Shown one piece after another: positions 34,401 through 46,812 of a stretch of 64,000 bases of DNA; the stretch's first letter is position 1, and every line of letters begins with the position of its first letter. A program made the translations under genes and the position numbers. Origin of the DNA: Nepenthes gracilis (Eukaryota > Streptophyta > Magnoliopsida > Caryophyllales > Nepenthaceae); the NCBI GenBank assembly GCA_033239525.1, contig BSYO01000038.1, positions 9,055,041 to 9,119,040 of the forward strand, written 5' to 3'. A model generated the notes under the pieces. That model was not told the DNA's origin. It worked only from the letters and a program-made list of their open reading frames with translations, and did no database searches.

Positions 34401-35278
34401 ATGGCTCACCATAATACTACCGGCGTTCCCATTCTTATTTCTTCCTCGTCGGAGGTTTCACCCTCCTCCACCTCTGTGCCTTTGACAAAGGAGAGTAGCA
34501 ACAACAACTAGTCGTCGAAGGAGACGAGAGCTACCATTTTAGAGAGTACCGTTGCTGGTGGCGCTGAGTTTCGCTCAGCTACTCATGCTCTGGCATCAGG
34601 AAGTTCTAAGGGGACAACTTGGCCTTGAGTCATCGGATCTTTTCATCCTCCTAGTCGCAAAGTAAGATTTTGTAATTTTTTTTCCCTTTGTGGTTGTGCT
34701 TCTCAATGGCTTTCTAGCCTGATTGATTGGTTCCTCTCTTTGGTTGTCATAGGGGGTGCTCTGCTAACTGAAGGAGAATATCCACTTCCTAGAGCAGGAG
34801 GTTGCTCGCCACCTACGAGACTACATCGACAGAGAGGAGATGGAGTGGGGAGTCAATGCTACCATTGGCAAGACACTTCAATGTCAAGAAGGAGCCAACT
34901 ATCTCAACCAGACTTTATCTAAGTCTTAGGCCAAAGAAAAAAGGCTCTCAGACACCAATGTCCAGGCTTTGGCCCAAATAACTACGCTCGAGGACGTGTC
35001 CCGGGCAAGCCAGCGGCGACTCTTGGACCTGATGGGGCACAAGTGCTGAATGGGAGAGGGAGCTGATGTCTAGACTCCATCTGGAAGAGGTGGCCCTATT
35101 GCTAATGGGGCAATTTCAAGAGGGCATCCTTTTCAACTGGTGTATAGTCTCTCTGGCTACTCCAAACTTCCCTACCAGTTATCTTGACGTGAGAAATGTT
35201 GGAGTCAGATGTCGGGAGGACATTATTATTTTTTTGAAGGAGGGACCACACTCTTCAAGTGGTAATCACTCCGGATAG
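34401..35278 (+). pseudogene. Element E antisense gene, decayed
   Basis: Exon 1 starts at ATG 34401 (MAHHNTTGVPILISSSSEVS) and is serine-rich with stops. After a 91-bp intron, exon 2 encodes a coiled-coil region (FLEQEVARHLRDYIDREEME; later SDTNVQALAQITTLEDVS) and the C-terminal block NWCIVSLATPNFPTSYLDVR followed by NVGV. Several stops and frame changes are present. The layout matches copies A-D, but the sequence is more distant. Confidence 0.6.
34662..34752 (+). other. Intron of element E antisense gene
   Basis: 91 bp, CGCAAA|GTAAGATT to TTGTCATAG|GGGGTG, T-rich before the acceptor. It lies just before the coiled-coil exon, as in the other copies. Confidence 0.6.
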
Positions 35279-36639
35279 TCTATAGCGATCTGTAGTTCTT
35301 TTATTTTGTTTCTAGTCCGCAGGATGTCGTTATTACGTGGTGTAACTTTAATAAAAAGATCTAACGATGCTAATTGTTGTTACTCTATTTTTCTTGTCTG
35401 TCGAGCTTTTTTGCCCAACTTTGTTTTAACAATTGTTGTACGCAATGCATTGTCGGCCTAGACGTTGTCTCTTTCTTGCTCAACCACCGTCATCCAAACC
35501 GTGTGGGCCGTCAAGGGCTGGGTGGAAAGCTTGAGGGCACCGCTAGGGTTGTTGTGGGGTCCCACTCTGAGCCCCTGGCATCGAGGCCTTTGGGGCCCAA
35601 GGAATTGTTGGGTGCACAGGGACCATCGAGGCGTCTCCTTTGGCGACTCCTCAAGCTAGGGTCTCGGCATTAGGTCGAGTCCTATCTCCTTCTGCTGGCG
35701 ATCTGGCTAGTTACGCCGACCTTCTAACTACTATTTTCCTTTTGGCAGATGTTGGTGCCCAAACTGAAGCGCTTCAGCAGGAGGACCATTTGACCCTTGT
35801 CTCATACAGAGGGGAGCCCTTGGCTAAAAAGTGCTCTTCAGTCGGACAAGTAGGCGGCTTTTTCATCTCGGATGGGCAGGCACAAGGCACTCTTTCCTAT
35901 CTGGAGGATATCATTGCTCGCTTGTATTTGAGCCAAACTCGCCAACCATAGTTTGCTGAGGGTACTCATCCCATCAGGAGTCACCACACACATGCTTGGA
36001 GAAGCCCCCTAAAGTTTTGATGGCTGCCTATTGGGAGGTCCGACGACTTGTCTGTGAGCCCCCGAGCCGTGTGATGTTGGCCACTTTTGGGCTGTTTGAT
36101 TGTTTGAGTCGAGTTTCTTTGACCATTTATAGGTTGGTTTTATGAGCAAGCCACAGCTCATCAGCTTATGGGCAGTTTAGGTCATTTTATTTTATACGAT
36201 GTCATGCAAATATTCATACAAATACACGCGTGATAAACACAACATTTATTTTATTAATTCAAACGTGACATACATTGCAAGCATGCTCTGTGATGCATGT
36301 TAAACGTACCTGGACTTCACATGTGGAAGCGGGTGGTGCCCGCTAAGGTGGGTGGTGCCCTACGTCTTTAGGACCAGTTGTTGTCCCGAGCGCATAGGAG
36401 CTTACATGTCATATCAGAGAATCGCCGAGACAAGGTACGGCCCTTTCAACTGCTGATGGTCTATCGTGTGTCTTGGTCAAATCCCTATCATCCCTTGGGC
36501 ATCTCGACTGTCAAGGGCCATAGAGTGGACAGAGACCTCCTATCCTCAGGCTACACCGTCTGCTCCTTACTAGATCAAGGCTGTAGCATGGGGGAGACCT
36601 CCCGATTGAGGATTCTCATAGTTCCCTTGCTCTGTCTTC

Positions 36640-37330
36640 ACCCTACTGCATCAAGAGCCTGCCTTGATCTCGACAGGAACTTGACAAGGTGCCCTTTTTT
36701 GATTAGCCTCTCGATTTCTGTTTACAACTTTCGACAGTCTTCAGTGTCATGGCTAGGAGACCAATGATAGTTGCATTACTTCAACGAGTCTTCCGCCTCC
36801 AGGTTCTTTACGAGCTCAAATCCTCTTGAGGATGTTGGTCCAAGAGTTCTCCGAGAAGTTCTGTCTTCGAATTCTAGTCCCCTGGCGGGTTCTTGTTGCC
36901 TTCCTCGGTCACTGGTGGATACACCGAGTGTCAACATGGTTCGTGTTCCTCTTCTCCGAGATGGCTACCAAATGTGACACAAAACTGTCGCAGAGCACCT
37001 GGAATGTCCGGATGGAGCCTGGTTGGAGATAATAGAACCAGACCTGAGTGTCCCCTTGGAGTGTCATGGGGAAGCTCACACACACAGCGACCTCACTCAG
37101 GGCCCAGGAGCCTATCAGGGGTTGAAAAAGGTGCAGGTGATTGACTTGGTCGGAGACCCCACCATACGGCTCCATGGGCAGTATTCAAAGCTCGTGGGTG
37201 AGCGCTTGAGACCAAATCTCCTCTGTGAACAGTAGACTTCCCATATTTATGGAGTCTTTGTCGACATCATCCTCAAATCTACAGAGTCATGCCTCCTTCG
37301 GTTCCCCTTTCGACCAAGGGGAGTACGCAA
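36640..37330 (-). pseudogene. Element E gag (broken)
   Basis: The minus-strand frame 37175-36909 reads DQVNHLHLF, FPMTLQGDTQVWFYYLQPGS and IRTFQVLCDSFVSHLVAISE, the capsid-like gag domain. A zinc-knuckle relic follows at 36776-36724 (CNYHWSPSHDTEDCRKL). Stops separate the parts. Unlike B, C and D, the capsid-like domain is present. Confidence 0.75.
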
Positions 37331-37765
37331 ACCTCAAGGCGTCGAGGGGGTCTTCGCCCCCGGTCACTTCAACGAGTGGTGTAGGTCAATTTGGCCATCC
37401 TCCTGTGGCCGTCCGAATCGCAAGATCCTTTGCCGTGGCTTACAGGTCGTTGGTCGTGCCAGCTGTGGCACAAATATTTCTTGGGCCTCTGTTTCGATGC
37501 TTCAGAAGCAAACCAGACCTCTGGGCCAACCACACTTTCTTCAAATCCGGTCCTCTAAGTGCGAGCGTCGCGTAAGGGTAGGAGGAGCCCCCACTAGTAA
37601 GCCTCCCGGGTGTAAGCCATACGTCTCCTTGCTACCCGTGGGGGTCGTTGTCAAAGAAAGTGTCGTAATTGGTTGAGGTGTCCGTTGGAGTATTTGCATT
37701 GGCCGTACTTATTTAGCTGGTGAGTGGTGGTCAGACATTTAGTCATTTTTCACATACGGCGCTAA

Positions 37766-38655
37766 TGATACATCCTTGGTATCCGAATTGTGATACAAAT
37801 GAGGGAGCCATCCGATTTTTCACCATGGGTCAAGTTGGAGTGGGTTCGGTATCCGTCTTTGTTAACCTAAAATCTATGCACTGCAAGTTACAAATACGAT
37901 GTCAGAGGATTTGTAGGATTCACTTCCTAATTTATCTTCAAACACTTAAAGCATTAATATTTCTCAAGAAGGTAGAAAGATGTAAAGAAGATGTGAAAGA
38001 ATATAGGGTTGCATATATGTATGAGATATGAGAGAAGGACTGAATTTTTATTGTGCGCTCAAAAGGGAGTGGCTTGGAGAGATGGAGATCTAGGCTTCTG
38101 TTTGGGTGTACACAATCGATAACTTACTAAAATTGCACTAGGTGAGTAACTCATTAGGGGTGTACTCATAGAGTGGCTCATTAGGAATGTATTTGTAGAG
38201 TGGCTCATTAGGGATACACTTAGTATTTAGCTCATTGATGATGCACTCATGGAGTGACTCACTACGGATGAAGAGGGAAGAGGTTGTATTTAAGGAGGAA
38301 AGCTTGGTTCTCCCTTTACGCCCCTGGGGGTTGACGACTATAACGATCTCAGCTGAAGAGGACCTTGAGGGCTCAAGTAGTGCTACTCGATGTTGCTCTG
38401 CTCAGAACCCCCACCTTCTAGTAGTAAGGGGTATTTGTAATGTTTTGTGGGAAAGAATTTGGTGCAAAGGTCAGCGACAAGTGTCGTTTTTAGATTCGCT
38501 GGCCACTCGAGCTGACGGGAGCCGCCTTCATCAAGAATTACCTTGCTTCGGTGTGGAGGCCATGTGTGTGGTCCCCCTGACCTAGTCATCAGAAGGTTTC
38601 ATGCGGATCAGAGCATGTGCGTACTCTAGCCACCGTGAGTACTCACAATCATAAA
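37766..38655 (-). repeat. Element E 5' LTR (right copy), truncated
   Basis: Matches 30819 onward from TGATACATCC. The match stops at about 38655, where the sequence of fragment F begins, so the outer end of this LTR is missing. Confidence 0.72.
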
Positions 38656-40893
38656 ATATCACAAAAAATCTCCAGAATCTTATTCCGCCACTGTGATCCA
38701 AAGGCTGCGTATATCCCTCGACAACTGGGTACTTGCATGGCCTACCCGATGCTCGCAAGTTTGACCTCCGACCAAAATCCATGGTCCACAGAGACTCTGC
38801 CCCACAAAGTACAGACGTCTCCTGAGCATACTCATCACCTGACTCAACCAGGACAGATGACCTCATCTACATGCTCCTCTTTCGACTCTACCAGGTACGG
38901 AAGACAACTCACACGTCAAACCCAGCAACTCCCGCCATGATACCCACGATATCATGATCTACGATGTTCACATGGCCATAAGCATCCTGCCAAACTAGGC
39001 AACGTACCTCAACCCACCAGGATAAGGAAATCAGTATCGGATAAGCGTAGACTACATTAAAGTACCAAAGCCTCCCGTTCGACTAGATACTTTAATGTTT
39101 TCACACACTCTTCTCAACCTTGACCGTAAGAAGCCAATAAATATAAATACTCACACACCGAGTATAACGCAAAGAAAGCTTTGCAACATCAACAACAGAA
39201 TGTCGTTCGGTGCTGACCAGACCGTACTCACACCATCAAAGCTAACACAAAGGAACATATTTCAAGACATCCAAAGGGAATACATGAATCATAATATGAT
39301 CAGCTCCACTACTTCACTATTTTTTTCATTTTATTCCGGAGCGATGCCTATGACTAAGGCTAACAATATTTTTATTTCTATTTTCATCCCCAATTTATTT
39401 TGCAAGGTTCCAAAAAATGAATTGACAATATTTATTTCTTCATATAATTAATACTACTCTAATCACCGGCCATCATACCTTTAGACATACAACATTTACA
39501 AACTGTAAATATCCTCTACGCACCTTTTCATCTTTGATCTCATGCATACAGATATACTCATACATAAACATACATACATATTTATTTACAGCCCATATAT
39601 ATATATATATATCTAACCATATGCACTCATGTATATATATACACACACACTCACACACGTATACAGACACCCAGCCATCCACCAGTCTCCATTCCACACA
39701 CACACTCAAACCACATCACCAGCCCACGTTCTGCTGCCTTTCAGCCACACACACACTCCACCAAATCACCCAGCCCACGGCCCAAAATTTGCTGCCCTTC
39801 ACACACCCACACACACAAACCGAATCACCCACCAAAACTCGGCCGAAAATAGAGCACGAAGCCCCTCTGTTTTCTCACCTGATTTTTGAACCGGCCACAA
39901 ACAGATTAACCTCTGCTCCCTCATCAGTTTCTCAACGAACACACACACACCATCCAATTTACACATCATAAATGGTGGAATTAGAGGGAGAGAGAGATGA
40001 ACAGATTCGAATCAAATTTTCAAATCCAGCAGCACACAGCCAAAAATACAAATGAGGAAGGAAGAAATTAGTTGCAAATTGGAGTAGAATGACAATAGAG
40101 GGTTCACTTGCAATTAGAGAAGAAATGACAGTAGATGGGATTCACTTGCCTGATTTCACGGTTCTTGAACACAGCTCAAATTTGACTTCACTTCGGCTTC
40201 GGCGTCGTCTCTGGCTTCGGGCCGGCTTCAACTCAGGATTGGTTGTTCAGCTTCGGCAACGAAATCGGTACGACTACGACGACCACGTTGACGACGGCAC
40301 GGTAGAAGGGTCGACGATGGCGATGGCAGCAAGGTACTTGAACGATGACGGCGACGGCAACCAAGCATAGTACTGCCATGCAATCGGCCACCAGACTTCA
40401 CTTTACCCTCACTCACAGCTCCAATTTTCTTCCATTCACTCACCAGCACACACTCACCAACGAAAAGCTTAAATAGAACTATGGAGGTGAAACAGTGGGG
40501 AGGCAAAGGGAATCGGGCGGTTTGCCACGGCAGCAGTTTGTTGAAGTGAATATTCGAATGAAACGGCATGCTAGAAGCCGTTGCAAGAGAGAGAGAGAGA
40601 TTCAGAGAAGAAGAGAGAGACAAGAGGAAGAGAGGAAAAGGAGGTGGGATGAGAGAAGCAGAGGAGATTCGAGAAGATGGTATGAGGTGGCTTGGGTTTG
40701 TTAACTAATATTATTATTATTATTATTGTTTATTTATTTATTTCGTTTTAACACTTATAACATATTATTATTATTATTATTATACGTAAAATATTTATAT
40801 TATCATTGTTTCATAAATATTTTTACTAATATACGTTAAAATGAATCTATTAAATTAAATTTTAGATTTCTCAATAAAAATATCCGGCCATTA
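38656..40893 (-). mobile_element. LTR fragment F, Tekay/Del-like
   Basis: The right boundary reads CCGGCCATTATA followed by the reverse complement of a polypurine tract and of a 'tcgaggacgaaattctttt'-like segment, a signature found before the 3' LTR in Del/Tekay-type chromoviruses. That places a minus-strand 3' LTR to the left. Inside are (TA)n and (CA)n microsatellites (39590-39960), ATT repeats (40708-40785) and a GA-rich leader-like block (40585-40660). The left end is undefined. No coding domain. Confidence 0.5.
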
Positions 40894-42340
40894 TAATTCC
40901 TTTCCCCTTAAAAGAATTTCGTCCTCGAAATATAGGTATTTATCCTCAAATAATTATCGATACTTTAATATGAAAAATCATATCCATTCAAATCAACATT
41001 TATCAAACTTTTACTCTCTAATAACCTCATAATTAACTAGCCATTGCATTTTTCACTCAACAACAATCATAGTTAAATGTTATCCTCCACAATGCAACTC
41101 CTATACAACCTGGAGATATAACTGAAATCATTCTTTGACACATTAGTGTTTCATCTGATCATAATGATAAAAATTATATATTGCCAATCTCAATAACCGT
41201 ATTAGCGATCAAAATTAAAATTGTTATACGTCTTATACATGCTCTTGACTATCCTATCAAATCAGCTCCATAAGCTATCTTTAATCGCTCTTATTGAATT
41301 CTCTGAATCCTTAACGTAGTTCATCATTAAAAATATAGCCATCTAAAATACCCTATCAATTAGGAATTTTCAACCTTCAAATACATCAATTATAAATCGA
41401 TGGTTAATCCTTTTCGACATACAATTGATTGACATCACATTTCAATATTGCATCATGGCCAATAGAATTCCAAAGTTTCATATCTTATAGCCCCTAAAGA
41501 ATACAATCTAAAGTTTTAATTATCTTCACAACCTTCAAGTGAAACTATCATCTTCCAACTCATACATTGACCATCTAATTTAAATTCCACCAATGGGTTT
41601 CCCTCGTACCATCCTTTATCTCGTTACAATAATTTATTCCACATTCTTACTCATATTAAATTCTTCTATAGAATGACAACTCCTAAGATTAGATATCCAA
41701 ATTTTGAGACCCATAATCTTTAATTAACTATAATTATCATTCATCTAGATTATGGATTGATCATTTAATTTTCTCAATCTAGTTAATTGAATTCAAAATT
41801 TATTTATTTAACTTTATTAATAAAATATTACTGCTCCTACAATAATAAATTTTAAATTATAGTTCTACTAATTAACTCAATTCACTTAGCAATTTCACAT
41901 TAACTACAATACTGTTCACCCTGAGATTAATGATCATCAAATCTGCTGATCCACGGGGCTTAAAAAGAAAAATAAAAGGTAATTTTCACCTCCCTTATCA
42001 ATAAAACACTACGATATTTTATAAGTTGAATATAATCAATTAAACCATAATCTATCAAAAACCCAATGCAGTTAAACTGGCCCTTAAAAAGAACGGTACT
42101 TATGAAAGCTATTTTTCCACAATAAATATCACCGAATCATAACGGTGATTTCTATTTTTATAAATAGTTTGAGCCACACTCCACACACACATAAAAATAA
42201 TATTTTTATAAATATTTAATTCTATTAAATTAAATATATGCATAAATCTAATTTTTAAAAATAATATCAAATGCAAAATTAAATAATTTAATTAAACAAA
42301 TATCTTCGTTTTCAATACGAAAGCCACGAAACGAGGCGTA
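40894..42340. other. AT-rich DNA: PPT relic then LIM-gene upstream region
   Basis: The first 50 bp carry the PPT-like block of F. The remainder is AT-rich with no conserved frame; it may be decayed internal retrotransposon sequence. The last part would hold promoter elements of the LIM gene. Confidence 0.4.
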
Positions 42341-42874
42341 TAACTGAGTCAGAGTCGTGTGGGCGAGGGCGGTCCTGTCCAACCAAATACATAATAATCA
42401 TTGTCTCCTTCCCTTGCTCTATCTCGTCCATTTCTCTCTGTCGTTCCGCCATTACCATCCACCTTGGCTTCAACCCGCTCTATGTTGTGCGCTTCAACTC
42501 CTCCGCATCTATCTATCTATCCTCCGTCCCTTTATTCCTCCATGTCTGTGTTTGTCTAAATCATCAATCTTCTCGTTGACCCATTTTTCTCAGATCGACG
42601 GTTGCTTAAGGTCAGCATTGTCAGCCAGATACTCTTTATCCGTTCTGTGCATCTGGGTTCAGATCCTTAGCTAATTGTTATTTAGATTTTGTCACATCGA
42701 CGCTTGAATTTGGATGTTAGATTTAATTTCACTTTGATTGATGAACTTTTTGCAGGGTTTAGATTGTTAATTGAAGTTTGTTTAAGGGGAGGGGGAGGAG
42801 AGAGGATATTGTTGCAGGAGAGGGAGAAAAAAGGATTTGCTTGGATCCCTCAGAAAGACAGGGGAAAGGAAGCG
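42341..42874 (+). promoter_or_regulatory. 5' flank and leader of the LIM gene
   Basis: A CT-rich leader lies at about 42400-42600. A possible 5'-UTR intron runs from the GT at about 42610 to the 'tttttgcag' at about 42758. No TATA box is obvious. The transcription start cannot be placed. Confidence 0.4.
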
Positions 42875-45800
42875 ATGTCGTTCAGCGGGACGCAGGAGAA
42901 ATGCAAGGCTTGTGATAAAACTGTGTATGTGATGGATCAGTTAACCGCTGATGGAGTCAGCTATCACAAGTCTTGCTTTAAGTGCAGCCATTGCAAAAGC
43001 AGGCTTCAGGTATCTTTTTCATGGCCTATTTTGAAGTTTGATATGATAAATGTTTCAATCTACGGCTTCTTTGACCTTTTGAGGGCTTGTGACGTTAAAT
43101 TATGTTGGATTGTTGCATGTAGCTTCATTTTTGCATATCTAAATGTTTCATTTAATCATACTTGATGTATTTCCTCACCCTTTTTAAGAGACAAAGATAA
43201 TGTAATAGAAATTTGTACGATGCTCACGAAGTTAATAGTTTCATTGCATCGTTTGGGGGATTTGCTTTAAATGTCATAAACGATTTATGGGAACTTGCCG
43301 CTTACCATCACAATTGGAGGGAATTTAATTTGTTCTGGATTTCTAAGTTTGAACGACTTCAATAATTCAGAACATATTGGGTGTCTGTTGGCTGGTCCAG
43401 TCAATACATCATACCTTTGGAGAAATGGGTACTTCTAGAGCAGTTTTGTGCTAGTGCCTAAGCCTCTAGCTTTTACTGTTCATGACTCTGGACTTCTTTC
43501 ATGAGCTATTCTGGCTAATGTTTTCACTTTAAAGGGCGGTCCTTTTCAAACTAACTCGATGGCTCTAATTGAAAACAAAACTCTCATTTTAAAGAGATAC
43601 CAGCAGATGTAGAAGTACGCTGTGGAGCATGATTGCCGCGGCACTACAGTTAGGATAAAATTTGAGCCACATTTGGGATTAAGGGATTCAAGCTGCAGGG
43701 AGAAAAAGGAAATTAAATCAACCAATTTCATCTATCATTGATAGACAGTCTTGGAGATTTTGAAGTTCGATCTTGTGCGGCTCATAGTCAAACAATTTTC
43801 TTTTGTATAGAACAACAATTTTTATCAAATTTGTAGGCTTCCTTGGAGCAAATAATTTATACTTGCATACAGATTAATATCGTCATAGGATGTGTAACTT
43901 GTTGGTTGATCATATTTGATGAAGTTTTAAGACACTCATTGCAGCTAAGCAATTACTCCTCAATGGAGGGTGTTCTCTACTGCAAGCCTCATTTTGAGCA
44001 GCTATTCAAGGAGACGGGAAACTTCAATAAGAATTTTCACTCCCGTACGTCCTTTTAACTGGTTGCCCTTGACATTTTTGTCTACTTTTACCTAATTAAT
44101 TTGAAGCTGATTTCATTTGGAACAGCTGCAAAGCCAGCTGAAAAGTCATCTGAGAAATCCATTCCAGGGCTGGTAAATTTTCTCACAATCTTACATATTA
44201 CTGTAATTTTATTACAGAAGTTCAATCTGATTTCAAGCAAATTCTGTGTTACCTATTTCTTGTTCAAGTATCTGTCTATTTATTTGGTTTCAGACAAGAT
44301 CACCCAGCAAAGCAGCAGGCATGTTTTCTGGGACACAGGAAAAGTGCGCAACTTGTGCTAAAACTGTTTATCCCCTGGAGAAGGTATAACTCATACATCC
44401 AAATGCAAGTTATATACTGTTTCTTTATGTTATCAGCAGTAACCATACTCTAAGTTTCCTTCTTAGATTGTTGATCTAACTTCTCCTTGCACTTACGTGT
44501 CTTAGACTCATGGTCTTTGTGTCAATGCATTTATATGGATGTGGCTCTGGTGTTATATGTATCAAAATTGGAATGATCATCTTTCTTGTCTTAAGTTTGA
44601 TATTTGTTGGCTAAATTTGATGTTCCAAAGTCCTAGATAAAATAGAAGCATTTGATCAGCCTTCTTCTACCCTCCTCTTTTCACTAGGAAATGAACAAGG
44701 GAAAAGGCAAAAAAGAGAAACTAACAGTTTGTTAAACTTATTATGCCCGTGAACAAGTTTTTTTGTTGCTTTTCATCATTCATAAGTTGCAAAAGATATC
44801 CTAATTTATACTAAAAGAGGCTCATTTTCTTCAAGTAATAGCATTCTGAACCCAAATTTTGGATAATCTATGGATAACTTCCCCTCTTTCCTGCATTAGC
44901 TCTTTTTTGCAGGAATAGAAGATTCTAGATGCATTTGATGATAGTTGTTATGGTCCTTTCAATATAGAGGTTCTGAAATCCACCCAACGGTCAAGATTGG
45001 AAGTTTGGTAAATAAATATCTGTTATTTAATAATCATTTAAATCACTTAATGCAACATCACAATTCATCCACCCAACTTTCAACCTTGCCGTTGGGCAAA
45101 TGTGGGAGCCTCGCCTACCGGGAGGACCATAACAGCACTTGGATTTGATATGAATTCAAGAATTAGTGTGAGGTGAAGTGTACATGCAGCTGTTAGATAG
45201 ATCTGTTGTGAGGCCTTTCAGTGCTTTGTAATGCCCTCATGAAATCATATCTGTCAACTTTGCCATCTGTTAAACGAATTGTATAAAGTGAATAAAATGC
45301 TTTCATTGCCATTACGTTGTTTAAGAGTTTCTGTAGATGTAGATTTAATTCATACAGTAATATAGCAACGTACTCTATAACATGTTTGTCATATAACTAG
45401 GTGTAGTTATTCTAAAATAGAAAGAGATAATGAACTTGTATTTGATAATGTGTTTCCCATTTTCCCATTTATTAATTGTAAAGGATTTGGTTGGGGATGG
45501 GAACTATTTTGATGAAGTTTTGTATGTGCGAAGGGGCATAAATAACTAAGAAGTATGTATTACAGACATGGGGATATGGACACCACGATTCATATGATGA
45601 CACATTATTTCTAAAAGTAAAGACATGATACACGGGGAAAATGGTAAAAAAAGTCATAATTTATCTTCCACATATAAGAATATAATTAATCAACTATACT
45701 ATTTTGTACTAAATTGTCAACAAAATGTATTTTTTTACTCATCACAAAAAATAAATAAATAAATAAATAAAGAGTTAATATTCAAGTAAGCTAATATAAA

Positions 45801-46812
45801 GGATTCTTCTATAACATATCTCACACATTAAAAAAAAAAAGTAGGACAAGGGAGATTAGGTTTTACTTATTTTTAAATTATCAAATGGCTGTAATATTCT
45901 TTACTTTATATTATGAACCCCATATTTGTACAACTTACAAAATAGTCAAACGTGTCCACAATGTGTTAAAGCGGCTTTCCGAGACTGTCCAACATGCTAG
46001 AAAGGTTAATTTTTGCATTGCCTAAAAACTTGTTTGGTTGTGATGTTAGAATTGCCTCACATGGTATGATATATTTTTGGCAATTTATTAGAATAATTAA
46101 TCGTTATAATTTGATATGATTTTATGATATTCTATTAGAAAAATTATTTTCTTAATAAGTTCAGTCTTTAATGAAAAAATAAATTCTTATAATCAATAAA
46201 TTAGTTCTCTTCCTAGTTTATAATAAATGACATAATTATCCATCATGTATATGTGGATAACGGCAATATTCTGAATGAGTATAAATTCGTTATTATCAGA
46301 TTTACAAGTTAAAGTTTTCTTTTGATGATCTCCCTGATATTTGAAATAAAGGGATTCTCATCCAAAAAAATTGTGAACATTTACTCCACATACAAATTCT
46401 GTAGAAATCTTGTGAAGGAAGAGAGATCTAGACAAAGGAATAAAAATAGTTTCCAAGTTCTTCAATAGAAGAATCTTATACATGGATTCAAACGTGTTAT
46501 GAATGCTTAATTCCGTAATATGAGACTGTAGTATGACGTGATAATTTTGACGAACCATAAATAGCTAAATCTTATGAAGTCCTTCCACATGAAATGTATC
46601 AGGTGACAGTGGAGGGCCAAAACTATCACAAATCGTGCTTCAAGTGCTCCCATGGCAGCTGCCCAATAACTCCGTCAAATTACGCAGCACTTGAAGGAAT
46701 CCTTTATTGCAAGCACCATTTCTCTCAGCTCTTCAAGGAGAAAGGAAGCTATGCTCATATAATGAAATCGGCTTCCATGAAACGTACTTTTTCCCCAGTT
46801 CCAGACGCTTGA
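42875..46812 (+). CDS. WLIM: Two-LIM-domain actin-binding protein, WLIM type
   Basis: Coding exons 42875-43009, 43945-44044, 44126-44172, 44294-44383 and 46603-46812 splice by GT-AG into 193 residues, the usual length. Plant LIM proteins of this class bundle actin filaments in the cytoplasm and can also enter the nucleus. LIM1 zinc ligands are C10, C13, H31, C34 and C37, C40, C58, H61. LIM2 ligands are C112, C115, H133, C136 and C139, C144, C160, H163. A Lys/Ser/Pro linker lies between them, and a short basic tail ends FSPVPDA. Recognisable stretches are SRLQLSNYSSMEG across intron 1 and AALEGILYCKHHF. Intron 4 is 2.2 kb; the others are below 1 kb. All ligands are intact, so the gene looks functional. 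I assign the WLIM2 subgroup with moderate confidence. Confidence 0.93.

Larger units (their letters stand above)
30819..38655 (-). mobile_element. Element E: Tat-type, no pol, right LTR truncated
   Basis: Two LTRs (30819-32182 and 37766-about 38655) begin TGATACATCC; the left one ends CCCATCA. On the minus strand the PBS-like site (37749-37764, TTAGCGCCGTATGTG) follows the right LTR, and the PPT-like CATGGGGGGCTAA precedes the left LTR. Gag lies on the minus strand at 36.6-37.3 kb and the antisense gene on the plus strand at 34.4-35.3 kb. No RT, RNase H or integrase motif is seen. The right LTR lacks about its last 450 bp, being cut at the junction with fragment F. Confidence 0.8.

Noticed and set aside
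39534..39971. Open frames rich in Thr, His and Ser
   Set aside because: Produced by (CA)n and (TA)n microsatellites within LTR fragment F.
42357..42674. Open frame upstream of the LIM gene
   Set aside because: Lies in the CT-rich leader, encodes no known domain, and ends before the LIM start codon; best read as 5' UTR and promoter.
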